64,000 bases of DNA from Phellopilus nigrolimitatus (Eukaryota; Basidiomycota; Agaricomycetes; Hymenochaetales; Hymenochaetaceae), in NCBI GenBank assembly GCA_021029095.1, contig JAJOHG010000011.1:558001-622000 (forward strand), written 5' to 3'. The notes under the pieces are model-generated. The model searched no databases and had not been told where the DNA came from. It saw only the letters and a list, made by a program, of their open reading frames with translations. Of the stretch, positions 36,327 through 48,242 are shown piece after piece; the first letter of the stretch is position 1; each line of letters begins with the position of its first letter. The position numbers and the translations under genes are program-made.

Positions 36327-37690
36327 GGTTTATAAGTATGTTGGATTTTACATCGACCAGATGACAAAAATCGAAGAGTTAACCGTGCAGAGCCGAGCGC
36401 GTTGAAGGAGTCTCCCTTGGTTTTGAGAGCCTGTAGTATGTAAGTTTCGGCGTCGCAGGGCAGTTGAGCGAGAGGGGCTAAAAGAACTCTTATTTATGTG
36501 ATTCATCTGGGTGCTGTGAGTGCAATGCACCAGTATCAATCCTTACGACTTTGATTTGCATAATTCTAGATCAGCGAGAATGAATTCCCGTTGAACGCGG
36601 TGTTTCAGTCTTCGTCAGCAATTGTTATGTAAGCACTCTTATTTGGCCTTGTATTTGGCTAACGTTCTCACGGTATCTCGACTTCGCTGACCACCGCACC
36701 AGAAATCTGCACTTCGAAACATATTTGGATATGACATCTTCTTTCAAATGCTAAAGTAAGAAATGGCGCGGACCAGAGGGTGCGTGTCTCACTTTTCAAT
36801 TTGAAATCAAGCTTTCAGAGTACGGTGAGGAGGCTGTACACGTAAGGAAAGCGATTGGCTGCTTATCCGCGTCAATCGTTAGTCGCTGACGTTGCCGTGC
36901 TCCTTTTCTCTGGCTATGTTTTTCACTTGAGGATGCAAGAAGACTAGGATCTTGTTTCTCTCTCGTTCCTAGTTGGTTTATATGCTGACAAAACGAGTCG
37001 CCATTTACTCGTCCCTGCTTTACCGCAAAACATGCCTCGGTCATACCGCTGATAGTCTCATCGGAATGCAATCCACATATTTCAAACTAAAATGTCCTAC
37101 TGTATTCATTGAGCGCCACCGCAAAGACTCAGAGAATTATCCATCCGATATCGTCTGGGCACTTTGTTCGCGACTCGCCTCTCCTTGTTGCTCCGCTTGC
37201 GAATCTCTCTAGACGCTTTATCTATTTGATCATGGAAGGCAGTGTCGTCTAGGCTCGCCCTCGTCGCCGCGTCATCCGAGACATGCGTCGCTGCTCCCGC
37301 CCTTCTAGTTCAGCAAAGTATTTGCTCTATGGAAGTCCGCCCGACGAGCGCCTATGATCGAGTCGCCTCCGCACTTTGATATTCTGAAGAATTCGAATAC
37401 AAACTATGTCTTCTGGCGGATCCGGATCCAACGGGCTGAATAATGACTCTGGCTCGGATGCTGGCGCAAGCCCAAGGCTCCAACGATCACTCCGCTTCTT
37501 CCCAATTTGAAAAGGACTCGTACCCCCGTCGCTCGTCAAATTTCCAAATACCGACGCGGATGTGCAGGGTCGAGCTCATTGTTTGCTCGTCTCTCCGACG
37601 GCGAGGGAAATGGAACGTAGGAGCAATGTTATCGAGAGGTGCGTCGTAATTCATTCGGTGGTGAATCGGCGTCTGCAGGGGGGAGAGAAA
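36327..37690. other. Long intergenic region
   Basis: 1.3 kb without a gene I can support. Several short frames exist but none has domain, splice or composition support. Confidence 0.45.
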
Positions 37691-37697
37691 ACGTATA
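37691..37697 (+). promoter_or_regulatory. TATA box of pheromone gene
   Basis: A TATAAAT sequence lies about 115 bp upstream of the pheromone precursor start, in a compact promoter with a CT-rich leader before the ATG. Confidence 0.5.
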
Positions 37698-37809
37698 AAT
37701 ACAGCCCGCCCGACACAAGTCGGCGTTATCTCCAACGCCTCTCACTCGACACCCCCACAACCCGCTAATTGCACATCCTACGTCTCTCAATCAACCTTAC
37801 AACTCTGCC

Positions 37810-38043
37810 ATGGACGCCTTCACCCCCATCATCATCCCCTCCTCCACGCAGCAGCGCGATGCCGAGGCGAGCGCACACGTCCCCGTCTCGCAAGAGGACT
37901 CTGGCAGCAACGGGACGACGTATTGCGTAGTCGCGCAGGCTCCTTTCGATGCTGGCGCTGGCGCCGAATCTGAAGACCTGGGTGCGCCAGTCCTCGGCGA
38001 GAATGGCGAAGGGGACGGTACGACATACTGCGTTGTCGCTTAG
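37810..38043 (+). CDS. Mating-type lipopeptide pheromone precursor with duplicated module
   Basis: A 77-residue single-exon ORF starting MDAFTPIIIPSSTQQRD, a start typical of Agaricomycete pheromone precursors, and ending in a CaaX box, YCVVA, for farnesylation, removal of VVA and carboxymethylation. A cleavage motif of the Glu-Asn type (GENGEGDGTTYC) precedes it, so the mature peptide may be GEGDGTTYC with a farnesyl group. Unusually, the same module, NGTTYCVVA, also occurs in the middle (residues about 34-42), followed by Gln (CAG) where the terminal copy has its TAG stop. Pheromones act through Ste3-type receptors; no receptor gene is visible in the window. The gene may belong to a mating-type B locus outside the window or be a dispersed non-mating copy. 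Confidence 0.85.
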   Translation: MDAFTPIIIPSSTQQRDAEASAHVPVSQEDSGSNGTTYCVVAQAPFDAGAGAESEDLGAPVLGENGEGDGTTYCVVA

Positions 38044-38660
38044 GCGCACCTTTTTGATTCCGAGACCTGATCTGTGAGCGTCTTCCGATTTTGTGTCCGC
38101 GGTGATCCGTGCTCGTGCTAACGAGTCCGTCATAGGTTTCTTTTCCTTGTTTACTTTTAGAGCCGTATGTGGACCTGATTTGTTTACTGGGTTTGGTGTG
38201 TCGTACTGTCTGTGATGTATTTTTTTTCTCTCTATCTTCCGGCCATTTTCGCGTTGCTTGTCTGTTGTCAGAGTGCGCATCGCGCTATTCTATACGTGTT
38301 TGTGAACTCGGATTAGGTTGTATATACCATGTGTTGTTCGTTTGCTGTATTTTTGGACTTGAATTATAGGACTGTCCCATTACAGTGAGAAATACGGATT
38401 ATGAGAGAAGCCCTGTCGGTGATCGACGTGCCACACAAGTTCATTCCCCGAGATCTGCGCGGAAATGACGTCGACGCGGGGTATATGACATCCACGCGCG
38501 CTCCCATTGGCCAAACCCCGCTCAGAAATTAGGGTTAGGGTTAATTAGTTTAGAAAGCCTTTTCCTTTTGGGTAATAAAAACTGGAATTCCGTCGTCAGT
38601 GCTCGCCCTCTGCTCGTCATACACTACGTCTCTCATGCGTCTCTCCAAGCCCTCGAAGCG
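38044..38660. other. Intergenic; first copy of the hemerythrin promoter region
   Basis: 3' flank of the pheromone gene, then a region (about 38410-38690) that is also found, partly reordered, at 40090-40340 before the second hemerythrin gene. Both hold an inverted CCAAT box (CATTGGCC / GATTGGCC) and a TATA box. Two telomere-like TTAGGG units at about 38528-38541 are probably incidental. Confidence 0.6.
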
Positions 38661-38669
38661 TATATATAA
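38661..38669 (+). promoter_or_regulatory. TATA box of first hemerythrin gene
   Basis: TATATATAA lies about 30 bp before the upstream ATG. The matching TATATAA before the second copy is at about 40326. Confidence 0.5.
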
Positions 38670-38696
38670 TGCGCATAAGGCATACACGTAATCTCG

Positions 38697-39676
38697 ATGC
38701 TTGCTCTTCGCCCCCGGCTTGTCTCATCCTCCTGCACTCGCGCGCTCGCTCTTCGTCCCCAACTCGTCCTTTCTCCTTGTTCGCGCACGTTTACACTCGC
38801 CCGACGACGTGAACAAGCTACTACCGTTACCCCAATCTACCACCAACGAACGCTTTTCGAAACCCACCGACGCGCAATGTCTACACCCGTCGGCACCGGC
38901 ACGAGCTCGGGCCCGCTCACGGACAAGATCAAGGAGGACCACCAGGAGGTGCGACTTCCCGTCTACTTGGCACTGCCACTCATGCTCATGCCAATGCTTT
39001 GTTAGATGTACGAGTACTACGACTTGTACAAGAAGGCAGGCAAGCAGGGCGACCGCGACGCGCAGGAGCGCTGGGCGCGCCAGCTCATCTGGGAGGTCGC
39101 CCGGCACGCCGTCGGCGAGGAGATCGTCGTGTACCCGCTCATGGAGAAGCACCTCGGTGCGGAGGGCAGGAAGCTCGCGGACCAGGACCGCGCGGACCAC
39201 CAGGTGCGTTATCCTCTGCTTTATCTCCGCACGATGATGCTAAGCTGTTTGGGGTGTCATCCAGTTTGTGAAAGAGAAGCTCTACAAGCTCGAGTCCCTC
39301 ACGCCGGGCGCTGCGGACTACGACAGCCTACTGGACAAGGTCATGGCGCACCTTCACGAGCATAACGACAGCGAGGAGATCAAGGACCTCCCACTGCTCG
39401 AGCCCGCCATCGGCGCGGATGCCAGCAAGACCGCCGCCACCAGCTTCAGCAGGACTAAGAAATTCGTCCCGACACGGTGCGTCTCTATAATGTTTATTTT
39501 GAATGATTGTTTATCTTGTCTTTGTTGCGGATATGCTTTGCAGCACACACCCGTCCGCACCGAACAGGCCTCCGCTCGAGACACTCGCTGGCTTCCTCGC
39601 CGCGCCGATTGACAAACTCCAGGATGCATTCTCCAAGTTCCCGACGGAAGAGATGAAGGAGCAAGCGGAGAACTAG
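38697..39676 (+). CDS. Hemerythrin-like (HHE) domain protein, probably mitochondrial
   Basis: Four exons. Start taken at 38697, giving MLALRPRLVSSSCTRALALR, an Arg/Ser/Leu-rich presequence; the second gene has the same MLALRPRL start, which supports it. A start at 38877 (MSTPVGTGTSSGPL) is the alternative. The mature part reads GPLTDKIKEDHQE, MYEYYDLYKKAGKQGDRDAQ, WARQLIWEVARHAVGEEIVV, YPLMEKHLGAEGRKLADQDR, DHQ, VMAHLHEHNDSEEIKDLPLL and ends FPTEEMKEQAEN. The spaced His and Glu residues (DHQE, ARHAVGEE, DHQ, HLHEHNDSEE) are the di-iron ligands of the HHE fold, which binds oxygen or handles iron and nitrosative stress. It is followed in tandem by a paralogue. Confidence 0.85.
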
Positions 39677-40325
39677 GACTTGGACAATCTTAATCTTGGC
39701 TCTGAAGTTCCTAAACGATCGTGAAGATGTAAATTTATGTTGTAGGATATGACGCGGGTTTTTAGTATTTGCAATAGCTCTTTCAACGCTTTGCGGTTGT
39801 CGTTATTGCAGGGTCTGGTCACCGCAGGCATGAATCCTGGGAACTTCCGTTTGGTATTTCAACACCCGAATACTCGTCGGCTGGGTAGGCCTAAGGCGTT
39901 GGCGGTATCTGGTCTGCGTTACGCACAGACTACTCTCACATTGATGGGTTGGAGGGTTTCTTCGTAGCATGCACAGCGTGCGCAGTAAGACTTCGCAAGA
40001 AAAAGATTTTAAGGGGAAATTTGACCTATGTATACGAATAGGGATACTGTTCCCTGCGAGAAACAAATCAAGAAGACTTAGTCTTTAAAAAGCCTTTGCC
40101 CTTTGACTGGAATTCGTCAGTCATTGTGGAATCCAGATGAAATATTCGCGACTGATTACAGGATCGTGATCGACGTCTTACACAAGTTCATTCTCCGCGA
40201 TCTGCATGACACATCCACATCTACACGGCCTCCGATTGGCCCTTTCATGGCTTCAGCGTGTACCATTCGCGCTTCAGCTCGTCATGCACTACGTCTCTCA
40301 TACGTTTCTGCAGTCTCTAAGCGCT
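39677..40325. other. Spacer between hemerythrin genes
   Basis: Includes the second promoter copy (about 40090-40340). A 72-codon frame at 39749 has no support. Confidence 0.5.
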
Positions 40326-40377
40326 TATATAAGATGCATATAATAAACCTACATTCGGATAAATAGCAAACTGCCCA

Positions 40378-41313
40378 ATGCTCGCTCTTCGCCCCAGGCT
40401 TGCCTTTCCCTTCTGCACCCACCCTTTCTTCGTCGCCGCTGTCTCCTCTCCGCTCCCGCACCGTAGAACGCTATTCGCAACATACAGACTCGCAATGGAC
40501 GTTCCAGACAGTAACAGCACGGCATCTGGCCCGCTCGCGGACAAGATCAAGAAGGACCACCGGGAGGTGCGCGTCTGCCACTCTCCGTCGAACGCGTTTA
40601 TTCTTCCATATTGACGTGTGCACGCGTGTCAGATGTATCAGTTCTATAATATGTACAAGGAGGAGGGTGGCAAGGGCGATCGCGATGCGCAGGAGCGCTG
40701 AGCGCGCCAGCTCACCTGGGAGATCGCGCGCCACGCAATTGGCGAGGAACTCGTCGTGTACCCACTCATGGAAAAGCACCTCGGCGTGGAGGGCAAGAAG
40801 CTCGCCGACCAGGACCGCGCGGACCACCAGGCACGTGTTCCCTTTTTCCATCCCGACACGATTTTCTTTGGTCATTCTGACACATTATGCGCTGGCCCGC
40901 AGTTCGTGAAAGAGCGGCTGAACAAGCTCGAGTCACTCACGCCGGGCGAGGCGGACTACGACAGCCTCCTGGGCACTGTCATGGAGCACCTGAACGAGCA
41001 CAACAACAGCGAGGAGCAGCACGACCTCATGCTCCTCGAGCCGGCGCTCGGCGCGGGCGCCAGCGAGAGCGCCGCCGCGAGCTTCCAAAGGACGAAGCAA
41101 TTCGTCCCGACGCGGTATGTGTTTCAATGTGTTTCATTGCTTAACGTCGTCCGAGTTAAGTTGACTTTGTATGTATGCAGCGCGCACCCGTCTGTCCCGG
41201 ACCAGCCGCCGATGGAGACGCTCGCGGGACTCCTTGCCGCACCGATGGACAAACTCAAGGATGCGTTCTCAAAGTTCCCGACGGACGACATGATGAAAAA
41301 GGTGAAGAATTAG
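40378..41313 (+). pseudogene. Second hemerythrin-like gene, nonsense codon in exon 2
   Basis: Tandem paralogue with the same four-exon layout and a matching presequence (MLALRPRLAFPFCTHPFF). Exon 2 has TGA at 40699-40701 in ...GDRDAQER-stop-ARQLTWEIARHA, exactly where the first gene has TGG (Trp). All other exons stay open and splice sites are intact: YPLMEKHLGVEGKKLADQDR, VMEHLNEHNNSEEQHDLMLL, FSKFPTDDMMKKVKN. A single-base change is therefore the only lesion seen, so it is a young pseudogene, a null allele or a sequence error. Iron-ligand residues are otherwise kept. Confidence 0.8.
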
Positions 41314-41689
41314 ACTGGGCCATGCCGATAGAACCGACAGGCCCGTGCAGTTTGTGGACGATGCTATGAAAAGGAACGCTGTAAGGTAGAATAGTCTGTA
41401 TGAAAAAAGCTGCCTCTCGAGAAGATCCGTAAAGAGCAAAAGAAGTGAACGTATGCAATTTTATTTGTTTGTGTGCAGGAAGTGAATGAATACATGCGGA
41501 AACGATAAGTTCCTGCCTTTTCTCTTTTTGTAAACCTTAGCACTGTCGAGAAGTTTTATCGCATCTCCTTCAGCTCGACATTAAAGTATCCATGAATAAT
41601 CAATATATACAGTCAGACTGAACTTGAGCGCAGAAATAATGTCTTAAGAGCAGCAGGAGAACATGATGAAAATGTGGCTGGCACGGGCC

Positions 41690-42080
41690 GCAGGTGTACT
41701 CGGCATGATCGGCTTGCAGAAACTTTGCCGAGACGCGTCCGACTTGGGGCTGCCAACCGTGTCCACTACTTCGATCTCAACATACGCGACTGCGCCCGAC
41801 CTTGCAGGCCCAGGGCGGACACTGAGCTTGGCCTACGATACTATTGGTCAACTGATCTAGGACAGTTTCATCGGTCTGGCGAACAGTCTCAAAAAGTCGC
41901 TCTTTCGATGCCAGTGCGAGGATTTGGCTGATGGTGGCGAGGCCTGCAGCGAGGTTGCAGGAGATGCCGACAATATCACTGTCTCTAAGTCTTCCATAAA
42001 CGCTACCCCGGCTGGCCTACCTAGAGCGGGCGGATCCTTGGATTGGTATACGAGGTCGCATACTGGAGAAACGCCTGAAT
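41690..42080 (+). pseudogene. Broken copy of the LPGAGRT-family gene
   Basis: STTSISTYATAPDLAGPGRT then LSLAYDTIGQLI followed by a stop matches the second motif block of the gene at 30.1-32.7 kb (NLPGAGRTLGLAYD). Further frames downstream to about 42480 may be its continuation, but stops and shifts are frequent. Confidence 0.65.
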
Positions 42081-42489
42081 AGACTTTTGAACTTGGGACC
42101 CGACGCTTCGTTCTATAGGTTACCGTCACGACTTCGGCGGTGTCATTCACTTATTTGTGCCGTTTCAGCTCGGAAGACTCTTCGAACAGCAGACGCCCGC
42201 TTCAGCACATTGCGACGCTCGGCTCTGAAGGTCCATTTTCAAGAGCGAGGTGCTTTCAAGACGAACCCTTGAAGACCGCCTTCACAAGTGGCATATTAAT
42301 GAAAAGGACGTACTCCACGCTGACTCGCGGAGGGCGTTTTTCTCCCCTTCGGAAGTTGCGGTCAACAGCGCAGGGCATGGTCTGGTCAATCGCAAGCGCG
42401 ACGTAGCGGTGGTTCTGAACAAGGTGTCGAGTCTTTCGAGTGAGTTTGGATTATTAGATTTACTTCTTCCATGTTACTCAATTTGAGAT

Positions 42490-44406
42490 AATGGCAAATT
42501 AATGACATTGGTGATCCAGACATTCAATTAATAGCTCTTCGGTATATGCGTCGGTTTCTTGCAAGTCCGGCGTGCAACAGCTCATAAGTCTGCCACTTGT
42601 GCGATGCGTGGATTAGGTGTATGGAACTCATCACGGAGTTAGTTCTTACTGCCCCGGACTACTTGGACTGGATGTGCGAGGATTACATTACTGGGAGGGA
42701 CTTGTGGTTTACAACCGCTATGCCAGACGCGCTGACATGTATGAGAAAGTGACAGTTGTCTCGATCCAGATCTATTGGTGCTGTACCGAGGTGAAACTCA
42801 TTCACTTTGTCCTTTGTCTATTCGTAATTAATGTGATATACTCCATGCTACAAGCTCATCGGAACATCCTCGGTATACAATTAGGCGTCTCAAGCGATTA
42901 CACCGCCGCCGTGTTCCCCTGGTATTGACTTCGAATGAAGCACGAATCCGCAGGTTTTCGCGGATGCCGTTCGTTGTATTAAACGGATCACATTCTTTGT
43001 GATGAGTGCATTGCTCATCGTTTCTCAGCAAATCTTAGGCCAGTAATATGTGAACATCTCGCAGGAGGTGGTGAAGCCTGCGGGTTCGTTCCGCTTCTTC
43101 CGTGCGCTGGATTATAGAAAGAAATCGGTGCCTCTTCCGCTACGGGTCACAATGCCACGGTCGTGTGTGCACATGCACATCTTCTCGGTAAGCCACCGGC
43201 GTAGCAAGAACTGACACTCTCGACATCTCACAATGCTTCGTATACAGGGGACTGTTCTCGCAAAAGAAGTCGTATGAGCTCTGCAGCGCACAGGGAAGCT
43301 GGGACCCAGATGAGTCGATCCAAGACTGTGAAGAACTCCAACATGCTTCCTACCTATTTCTTTGGCTCGCCGTCTCACTTGCACGCAATCAATGGTTCTC
43401 TTCTGAAAACCATACTTCGCGTTGGCAGGTGTGAACGCGCGGCGAGCGAAAGTAGGTCACTCAAGTACACACTGTGCGTGCAAATGACACAAGCGCGTAG
43501 TATGAGAACATAACATAAGTGGGTTATGCTGATGCGGCAGGTCCGTGTTACCGGGAGCAGCGCAAAATCGAAGTCGCTGGGATCTCAATCAAAATGAGAA
43601 TGAGCCTCTGAGAAACTGATGCACCTTACTCTGAATACAAATATCTTAATCGTGTAAGAGGGAAAGTAAAACAGCAAATGTGCGATGTTTTTATTCGCAG
43701 TTAACGGGAAAAAACAGAACAAAAGAGCGTTAAGGCAAGATTATGTTTACTTATGTAAGCGAATTCAGAAGTGCGGTCAAACGGGCCGCCGCCGCGCCAG
43801 CTTTCCCTTTCGCCTCGAAACATCACTACTACTAACCCCAAATACTCGCTCACTTGCATTATAGACCGTGCAAAGAAACCGAGGGCGGCGCAAGGCAGCC
43901 TCCTTCAAGCTTTAGTTGACTGCACTAATTTTGCTAATCGGCATTTCTCGGACAACGCTCTTCAAGCACCAAAATTGCCGGTCGAAGCCAACTTGAAGTC
44001 GAGATATTATCCCCTTAAGACAGCGTCGAACTCCGACTTACTATAACCTTACTACTCTTGGCGCTCATTCGCCTGCTCGCTGGCGTCTAGATTCTTTGGA
44101 TGCAATCTGGGGTCACCGATATCATCCATGATTCATCGTTTGCACACGCCATCGCACGTAATTACATGTACTTTGTGAGTCACACTAGCTTCTTTAATCG
44201 ACAACGTCTTCTGTTATTCATCATACAAATGTTTTCCCGTAGTCTTAGCCAGGATGACTCCCCGCACTGTACGTCTCGCTCTGTTATTTAGAGCACAACG
44301 CGCGGGCCCTTTCTTTCCGACTACTTTACTCGAGTTCACTACTCTCTCGGCTGGATTTCGCCTTCTTGCAACATACACACTTTGACCCATAGTCTTCTTG
44401 AACAAG
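42490..44406. other. Long intergenic region
   Basis: 1.9 kb without a gene I can support. Short frames only; none with recognisable domains. Confidence 0.45.
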
Positions 44407-46663
44407 ATGCAAAGCGATAGGATAGATCTCGAGGGGGACACGGAATTAGATGAAATACGCCAACCTTCAGACGGCGCGTCGACGCGAACCAACGAAAAGA
44501 TGGACGAAGTGAACGACAACCATAATCAAATAGATCTTTCTATGATCCGCGGCCCGAGAAAAGACGAAGAGTCCAACGGAGGCGGATTCTGGGCTTGGGC
44601 AACGGTTCTCTCTGCGTGAGTGTCTGTAACATAGAACAAATCGGTTCATTACTAACGATGAAAACACAGATTTATTATTCAATCGACTGGTTTTGGGTAA
44701 GTTTTTACCTGCAACCACCCTCCCCCTCTCTACAAAACCGAAGAAGTTACTAATTGATCTTCGTCTGGCTACGTTGAAGGTATTCGAATGCATTCGGCGT
44801 ATATCAAGGTCAGTATCCACTACGACATCTACTCTACTGTGAATTTCATACCATATATGTAGACTTCTACGTCCGTGAATATTTGACAAAAAGCACGTCG
44901 TCACAAATCAGGTCTGCTCTTTCCCCTGCCCTCAGCAATCACTAGCAATTGTTCTTCATCGCGTTTTCTGCTAACATTGAAATCGGAATTATGTCTAGCT
45001 GGATTGGCAGCACCCAGACATTTCTGATGTTGACCATGGGCCTGTTTACTGGACGACTTTTCGACAGAGGATACTGGTCAGTTTCTAACCGGTAATATAA
45101 TTCAAGTAACTGATTGATTTGCGTTTTTGATGGGCGTCAGTCACCACCTCGTAATTATAGGCTCCGTTGTCCTCGTCCTTAGTCTCTTCATGCTTTCTCT
45201 TGCGCAACCAGAGCAATATTATCAAGTATCTATTTTTATAAACCTTGTCTCGTTTGGCAGCATTGAACCTCACTATACAGATCTTCCTCACGCAAGGCCT
45301 CGGTGTGGGGATTGGCTCTAGCCTTTCGTACGTTCCCTCACTTGCCGTTCTCGCACAGCACTTCCCGACCCCGCACGCGCAAGCACGCGCCATGGGCATC
45401 GCAGTCGCCGGCTCCTCTCTCGGCGGGCTCTTACATCCTATTATGCTCAACAACCTTTTTCACGGGCACGCGGGATTCGCGCGCGGTGTGCGCGCTAGTG
45501 CTGGTCTCATCGCAGGCATGCAAGCGATTGCTGTCTTGCTTATGCGCACGAATTACCCAAAGAACTTGCGAAGAGACGGACTGGATGGGGATGACAATGA
45601 TAATGATGGCCAGCGTAAGACCAAGACTGGAAGACTGTGGCCTATGATAAAGAAGTTTGCAACGGATCGTCCGTATGTTTGCTTCGTCTTCGGGTGAGTA
45701 ATCAAAGCTCTGGAACTGAGATGTCGTGAAAAGTCAAGTCATTCTCCGCAGAATGACGCTCTTCGAACTGGTCTTTTTCTTCCCGAGCTTCTACCTCCAA
45801 CTAGATGCGATCGAGCATGGCCTTGATGCAACCTTTGCCTTTTATTCGGTGCGCTCATACTTCCCTTTTATATAGTAAACGCGTTCGACGAGATTAAGAA
45901 TCTACACAAACCAGCTCTCCATACTCAACGGCGTTTCTTTCATCGGGCGCCTCATGCCTGGGTTTTTCGCTCGCTCTCTTGGTGTCGCAAATATGCTGGT
46001 ATTCTCAACTGCCAGCTCTACTGTGCTCATATTCTGCATGCTCGCGGTTCGCACTGTCAGCGGTGTCGCTGCATTTGCTGCGCTGTATGGATTTTTCTCT
46101 GGAGCATGTGCGTACTTTAATGAAAGAAAAAAAAATGAGTATATTGACCGTTACTCATTTCATGGATGCGACGTAGTTGTTACACTCATGAGCCCGATGC
46201 TTGCTATCCTCGCGGAAGGCCCAGCTGAGATTGGGTGAGTCATACGATGTTTTTAGAGCTAAATCGGACCTGTTTATTTTGACCTTGTCATTGCGCCGTG
46301 TAGGGCACGCATGGGAATGTGCTTTGCAATTACAGGTTCGTTCAGAGAACTCAGCGTCCCTTGTCTAATTGCTGACGTTTGACCAGGACTAGGAAGTCTC
46401 ATAGGTACTCATTCTTTCAAAGCATATAGTCTTCGCTGACTTTGAGCCACTTCCCCAGGGACTCCTATCGCCGGCGCACTTTTGACTTCGAAATTTCTCT
46501 GGTGGCGGCCAATCCTATTTAGCGGTGTAAGCTATACCACATCTCACTTGACACGATATGCTGACTTCGTGCTGCGTAGGTCGTTTGTGTGGCGGGGTGC
46601 TTCTTGTTCGTTGCTTGCCGCATTACTCTCGGACGGCGGAAAGAGGCTATCTGGGTTATTTGA
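44407..46663 (+). CDS. Major facilitator transporter, monocarboxylate (MCT) type
   Basis: About twelve exons, several very small (for example YSNAFGVYQ). A hydrophilic acidic N-terminus (MQSDRIDLEGDTELDEIRQP) precedes GGGFWAWATVLSA, the usual GGWGW-like entry to helix 1. Then come SWIGSTQTFLMLTMGLFTGR with LFDRGY (the DR motif of loop 2-3), LVIIGSVVLVLSLFMLSLAQ, FLTQGLGVGIGSSLSYVPSL, AVAGSSLGGLLHPIML, a charged central loop (DDNDNDGQRKTKTG), MTLFELVFFFPSFYLQ, LNGVSFIGRLMPGFFARSLG, GTPIAGALLTSK and a C-terminal helix VVCVAGCFLFVACRITLGRR ending AIWVI. Fungal members move monocarboxylates or related organic solutes across the plasma membrane. Part of this gene, introns included, is copied at 59.3 kb. 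Confidence 0.88.
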
Positions 46664-46906
46664 AGTAGATTAAATTCTCTTTCAAAGTTACAGATAACAT
46701 TTGCATGCGAACTCGAAATCTAAGCAGTCTCTTGGGTTCGAGTGATGAGCTTGGAGCCTTTGACTTTATTATCTGAAATACCCTGCAGTCCTGGCGCGAG
46801 CGCTACCTGGGAAACTGATTCAGCGTTGCGTGAATCTCGTAGGCCGTGGTGACTTCAACCTTTGACAAATTAATCACGTGTCCACAACTGATTAACCTTT
46901 CTCCTC

Positions 46907-47480
46907 TATGTTACGCGACGCCGCTCTGCCATGCGCCGCGATGACCTTCCTCGCGTTCATCTTCCCCTTCTCGTAGCAATTCACGCTCTCCGTCGTCGCT
47001 TCGCTGCTCTCCTTCCTCGCCGCGATCACCACGCTCACGTTCGTGAGCCATGAGCTGTCCGCCCACCTGCAGAACTCAAACGTGTAGATCGGGTGAGTGC
47101 ACATTTACTTACAGAGTCTTGGGGACTAGCATTAATCGTTAATTGTTTCTACAGGTTTCTTGCTAACGTTCCTACTGCTCCTTGTAGGCGACATGGACGC
47201 CGCGAACAGCTCTCACCCCATGACACTGACCAACTCTTCTGGCGGCACTTTCGTCTGCAAATACTGAGTGCGAGGACGAACGAGAGAAAGTGGGACTCTG
47301 TAACCTGACTGTGTTCTGCAAAAAAGATCTGAAGACCGATGTGACTTTGCACCTCCTGATCACTGAATATGACACTTACTTTTTCCCCTTTTCTCTTTTT
47401 GCGTCCGTCCCGACTCGACTTGTCCTCACCAATGCCGGTTTTTTTTTTTTTTTTTTTTTTTTTTGCTGCCTCTTATAATT
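46907..47480 (+). pseudogene. SUR7/PalI 3' fragment and 3' flank, copy B
   Basis: Matches the third and fourth membrane-helix exons of the 13.6-kb gene (MTFLAFIFPFS, LLSFLAAITTLTFVSHELS, HLQNSN). It carries TAG at 46974-46976 where the intact gene has CAG (Gln), plus deletions. The intron and then a stretch matching the 3' flank (GAACGAGAGAAAGTGGGACT) follow, ending in a run of about 23 T at 47440-47462. Confidence 0.8.
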
Positions 47481-48242
47481 TTCATGCCGTTCTTGATTGC
47501 CTTTTCGACTGACTGCATTTTGTATATATTTTGTCGTTCGCCACCCGTCCCCTGACTCTCGAGCCCGGATCAACTGGTTTTTACGCGTACAGCTGTTACT
47601 TCTATGACCGCGCGTTTCTGCTAGCGCGGTGTCGACTGCTATCTTTCTTGCGGAGATGAATTGAGCGCACCGCGTTGAAAACTCGCGTGACCTTTACAAG
47701 TCATCTTTGTCGGATGATGCCTCGGGCTATGCTCGCTCGTCAGATCGAGCGAGGCACGACTGTGTATTGGCGCCGCACTGCCCACTCGGAATCGACAGTA
47801 TAGCGTTCCTGATAGACAATTTCACCGGCGGTGCAGTTTCGTGTTCGAGATGAACGTTTACTCCTGCTGTTCACAGGACACCGCATCACAGCGGCCTATT
47901 TGCCAGAGCTGTTAGCATAGAATGGGAAGTCGGTCATCGATTCCTTCAGCGGCAGCCTCGAATTCCGGTGGCGACTTCTCAGCCTATTGGTAGGATATGC
48001 ATTGACAAAACCGACTCTGGGCGCTTGGGCGACTAAAGATAACGGTTCGCAATCTACCAACCGCAAAGCTTCCAGACAACATCCTGATACAGCTCGTACC
48101 CAGCGTGTTCACCGCCTTGCAAGAGACGACTCGAACCTGAACGGCCACGACGACACTTGGACTCTCTCTCCCCCGAACATACCTCGGTCTATACTAGCAG
48201 CACGTCGTATTCGTCTTTGACCTGTATTCAACTTCTAGACCA
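47481..48242. other. Upstream region of kinase copy B
   Basis: Holds the family's shared pre-kinase segment (about 47770-47980, with ACTGCCCACTCGG and CTTCTCAGCC), repeated upstream of each kinase copy. It probably represents the promoter and 5' leader. Confidence 0.6.

Noticed and set aside
38526..38542. TTAGGGTTAGGGTTA-like sequence as an interstitial telomere
   Set aside because: Only about two units; more likely chance or a small promoter motif.
39749..39967. 72-codon ORF between the hemerythrin genes
   Set aside because: No domain, no conserved context and no counterpart after the second copy.
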